Source: Paraburkholderia tropica (GTDB lineage: Bacteria; Pseudomonadota; Gammaproteobacteria; Burkholderiales; Burkholderiaceae). From it: 64,000 nt of DNA. Each line of letters starts with the position of its first letter. The stretch's first letter is position 1. The position numbers and the translations under genes are program-made. The notes beneath the pieces are model-generated. The model saw nothing but the letters and a program-made list of their open reading frames with translations. It was not told where the DNA came from and did not search any database. Where the stretch lies: NCBI RefSeq assembly GCF_900109265.1, contig NZ_FNZM01000002.1:310001-374000 (forward strand). The letters run 5' to 3'. Positions 62,064-64,000 of the stretch are shown here, in pieces.

Positions 62064-63491
62064 TTACTTGAAGCGGGTGAAGCCGTTGCCCGCGCCCGCG
62101 TCGGGCGGCGAGCCGGGGCGCTCGGGGGCGTTCGGGGTCTGCTGGGATGCGCCGGGTTCGGACTGCGCGGTATTCGGGCCGGAGCGTGCCGGGTCGTGCT
62201 CGTCCGGCGAGACGGCGGGTTCGGTTTGGGCCGCGGCGGCAGCAGGATCGGCGGGCGCGGCGGGATGGGCCGGATTGGCCGGGGCGTTCGGATCGGCGGC
62301 GGGCGGATCGAGGTCGCCGTTCAGTTCGCCGCTCATTTCGTCGCTGACGTCGGCTTCCACTTCGCCCTTCAGCTCGGTGCCCAGCTCGCGGTGCACCACC
62401 GCGCGGAACGGCGCGCCCAGCTCGCCTTCGACGTTGTCGGTCGGCGGCTGGAACGGCGGCGCGCCCAGCGGCGTGCGCGGTTGCAGCGCGGGCGGCTTGG
62501 GCGCTTCGTAACCGGCTTCCTGCGCCGATTCGCCGGCTGGCTCGTTCGGGAACAGTTCGAGTTCGACGCCGCGCGGGGCGGCGAAGTCGGGGGCGGTGGG
62601 CGCGGTGGGTTCGTTCGGGGCTTGAGGCGCGTCGTGATCGACGGATTCTGGGGATTCGGCCGATGCGGTCGATTCAGCGGATTCAGCCGCGTCGTCGTCC
62701 GTCTCGCTGCCGAACAGCGCATCAGTCTCGCCGAAGCCTTCGTCGCCGCTTTCCAGCGCTGTTTCGTCGCCACTCGCCGCGTCTTCGCCGTCACCCTTCG
62801 CCAGCATCGTGCGCAGCAGCGGCAGCGTCACCGCACGCTTCTGTTCGAGCGAGAAACGGTCGAGCTGATTGAGCAGCTTCATCAGGCTCGGCATGTCGCG
62901 GCGGAAATGCGTGAGCAGATAGGCGGGCACGTCGTCGGCGAGATTGATGCCGCGTTCGCGCGCCGCGTGCTTGAGCACGGCCGCCTTGCCCGCGTCCGAG
63001 AGCGGCGCGAGGTGGAACACGAGGCCCCAGCCGAGGCGCGTGCGCAGATCCTCGCGCACTGCGAGGCCCATCGGCGCGGCGTTGCCGGTGGCGACCAGCG
63101 CCGTGCCCGGATGCGAGCGCACCTCGTTGAAGAGGTTGAACAGCGCGATCTGCTGCGCGCCCGAGAGCGAGTCGCAGTCGTCGACGGCGTAGATCGGCAC
63201 GCGCGCGTCGAAGGTGAAGGCGGCGAGGCCGCTTTTCGGTCCGAGATAGCGCACGCGTCCGGGCGGCGTCTCGCAGGCGAGCGCGTGCAGCAGATGCGAG
63301 CGGCCGTTGCCCGGTTCGCCCCAGATGTAGAACGTGCGGTCGGCCTGCGGGTCGGCGGCGTGCGCGCCCGCGGCGAGCGCGGCGTCCAGACCGCGCAGGC
63401 GTGCGACCAGCTCCGCGTTGGCGCCGGTGTGGAAGTTGTCGAAGGTCGATGGCGGCGGGGTGCCGAGATCGAGCGTTAACTGTCGCTGCAC
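62064..63491 (-). CDS. hda: DnaA regulatory inactivator Hda with a long C-terminal extension
   Basis: Works with the beta clamp to make DnaA hydrolyse its ATP after initiation, preventing re-replication. Residues about 1-235 are a complete Hda. They have the clamp-binding motif QLTLDL (residues 4-9), Walker A GEPGNGRSHLLHA (58-70, with the Arg usual for Hda), Walker B VPIYAVDDCDSLSGAQQIAL, the sensor region ALVATGNAAP and the LKLLNQLDRFSLEQKR C-terminus of the AAA+ module. Typical Hda is 230-250 residues; this one has 475. The extra 235 residues (62064 to about 62771) are acidic, Pro/Ala/Glu/Ser-rich and look disordered, with a more regular acidic stretch GELGAPFRAVVHRELGTEL. No frameshift is needed to explain it, and third-position GC stays high. 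It lies 16 bp after perM and 11 bp before the HAD gene. Confidence 0.9.
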   Translation of the reverse strand: MQRQLTLDLGTPPPSTFDNFHTGANAELVARLRGLDAALAAGAHAADPQADRTFYIWGEPGNGRSHLLHALACETPPGRVRYLGPKSGLAAFTFDARVPIYAVDDCDSLSGAQQIALFNLFNEVRSHPGTALVATGNAAPMGLAVREDLRTRLGWGLVFHLAPLSDAGKAAVLKHAARERGINLADDVPAYLLTHFRRDMPSLMKLLNQLDRFSLEQKRAVTLPLLRTMLAKGDGEDAASGDETALESGDEGFGETDALFGSETDDDAAESAESTASAESPESVDHDAPQAPNEPTAPTAPDFAAPRGVELELFPNEPAGESAQEAGYEAPKPPALQPRTPLGAPPFQPPTDNVEGELGAPFRAVVHRELGTELKGEVEADVSDEMSGELNGDLDPPAADPNAPANPAHPAAPADPAAAAAQTEPAVSPDEHDPARSGPNTAQSEPGASQQTPNAPERPGSPPDAGAGNGFTRFK

Positions 63492-63507
63492 GGTTGTCTG
63501 GCGGAAG

Positions 63508-64000
63508 TCAGTTCTTGTAGAGCGCGCTCGCGAGATAGCTGCGCCGCAGTTCGCGCAGCGCGATCGAGAGGATCGCGCTCGCGGGCAAGGCGAGCAGCAC
63601 GCCGAAGAAGCCGAAAAGTTGCCCGAACGCGAGCAACGCGAAGATCACCGCGAGCGGATGCAGGCCGATGCGCTCGCCGACGAGGCGCGGCGTGAGGAAA
63701 AAGCCCTCGAGCACCTGGCCCACGCCGTAGATCAGCGCCACCGCGCCGAAGCCGTACCAGTTGCCGAACTGGAGCAGCGCGGCGATCAGCGCGAGCACGA
63801 GGCCGGTCGCGTAGCCGAGATACGGAATCAGCACCGCGAGGCCCGTGAACACGCCCACCGGCAGCGCGACTTCGAAGCCCGCGATCGACAGCGTGATCGC
63901 GTAGAACGCGGCCAGCACGGCCATCACCAGCAACTGGCCGCGCAGATATTGCGCGAGCATGCGGTCCATTTCGCCCGCCAGCTCCATCGTGCGCCCAAAC
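63508..64000 (-). CDS. perM: AI-2E family (PerM-like) membrane transporter, C-terminal part
   Basis: Polytopic inner-membrane protein of the AI-2E/PerM family, whose members include exporters and Na+/H+ antiporters; no specific substrate can be given. The window holds the last 163 residues; the 5' end lies beyond 64000. Four or more membrane helices are visible (LVMAVLAAFYAITLSIAGF, LAVLIPYLGYATGLVLALIA, NWYGFGAVALIYGVGQVLEG, FGFFGVLLALPASAILSIAL). It also has the family motifs RMLAQYLRGQLLV, LIPYLG and GLHPLAVIFALLAFGQLFGF. It ends 16 bp before hda and leads the operon perM-hda-HAD-pcnB-folK-dck-panB, an order conserved in Burkholderiales. Confidence 0.92.
   Translation of the reverse strand, partial: FGRTMELAGEMDRMLAQYLRGQLLVMAVLAAFYAITLSIAGFEVALPVGVFTGLAVLIPYLGYATGLVLALIAALLQFGNWYGFGAVALIYGVGQVLEGFFLTPRLVGERIGLHPLAVIFALLAFGQLFGFFGVLLALPASAILSIALRELRRSYLASALYKN

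Noticed and set aside
1..64000. Insertion sequences, integrases, toxin-antitoxin or defence genes, tRNA or rRNA genes
   Set aside because: None was recognised on either strand; apart from the EPS region the content is ordinary core genome.

Overview
The window is high-GC DNA (visibly above 60%) with no tRNA, rRNA, CRISPR array, transposase or phage gene. Gene order and protein types point to a betaproteobacterium of the Burkholderiaceae, in the Burkholderia/Paraburkholderia/Caballeronia group. Evidence for this is the perM-hda-HAD-pcnB-folK-dck-panB block, the hrcA/nadK/recN and hemH-hslR-grpE-dnaK-dnaJ blocks, yhdP-nitrilase-tldD, and two DJ-1/AraC regulators beside an exopolysaccharide locus. 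The exact species cannot be told from the sequence.

Layout. 1-2706: start of a FAD-linked oxidase, a PduO-type cobalamin adenosyltransferase, and flavohaemoglobin hmp behind a long perfect inverted repeat that looks like an NsrR operator. 2804-10107: two paralogous DJ-1/PfpI-AraC regulators, galU, a GDP-mannose mannosyl hydrolase-like Nudix protein, an unusual envelope-anchored clan-A glycoside hydrolase, and a 636-bp AT-richer intergenic region with a large inverted repeat. 10108-32157: an exopolysaccharide locus of the Wzx/Wzy type. It holds manC, wcaJ, a BY-kinase, gmd, fcl, wcaI, a WcaF-like acetyltransferase, wza, five glycosyltransferases in all, wzy, wzx and an acyltransferase, arranged on both strands. 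The precursor genes predict a fucose- and probably glucose-containing, acylated polymer resembling colanic acid in part. Phosphomannomutase, a Wzb-type phosphatase and a UDP-glucose dehydrogenase are not in the window.

32199-46644: aroG (DAHP synthase) with a previously unmarked aromatic leader peptide and attenuator, tldD, a nitrilase-family amidase, yhdP, glnE, recN and nadK. 46937-54478: the heat-shock block hrcA, hemH, hslR, grpE, dnaK, dnaJ, with sigma-32-type promoters before grpE and dnaK. 54533-64000: a pabB-pabC fusion, a cation diffusion facilitator with altered metal-site residues, then a tightly packed minus-strand operon from perM (cut by the window end) through hda, a HAD phosphatase, pcnB, folK, a deoxynucleoside kinase and panB.

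The strongest new observations are: the aroG attenuator (a 22-codon leader with eight consecutive aromatic codons, an antiterminator octamer and a U-tract terminator); the hmp palindrome that also covers the Shine-Dalgarno sequence; the mosaic EPS locus with an internal terminator, a secreted orphan protein and a flanking glycosidase; and an Hda protein twice the normal length. All functional calls are from reading motifs by eye; no database search was possible.
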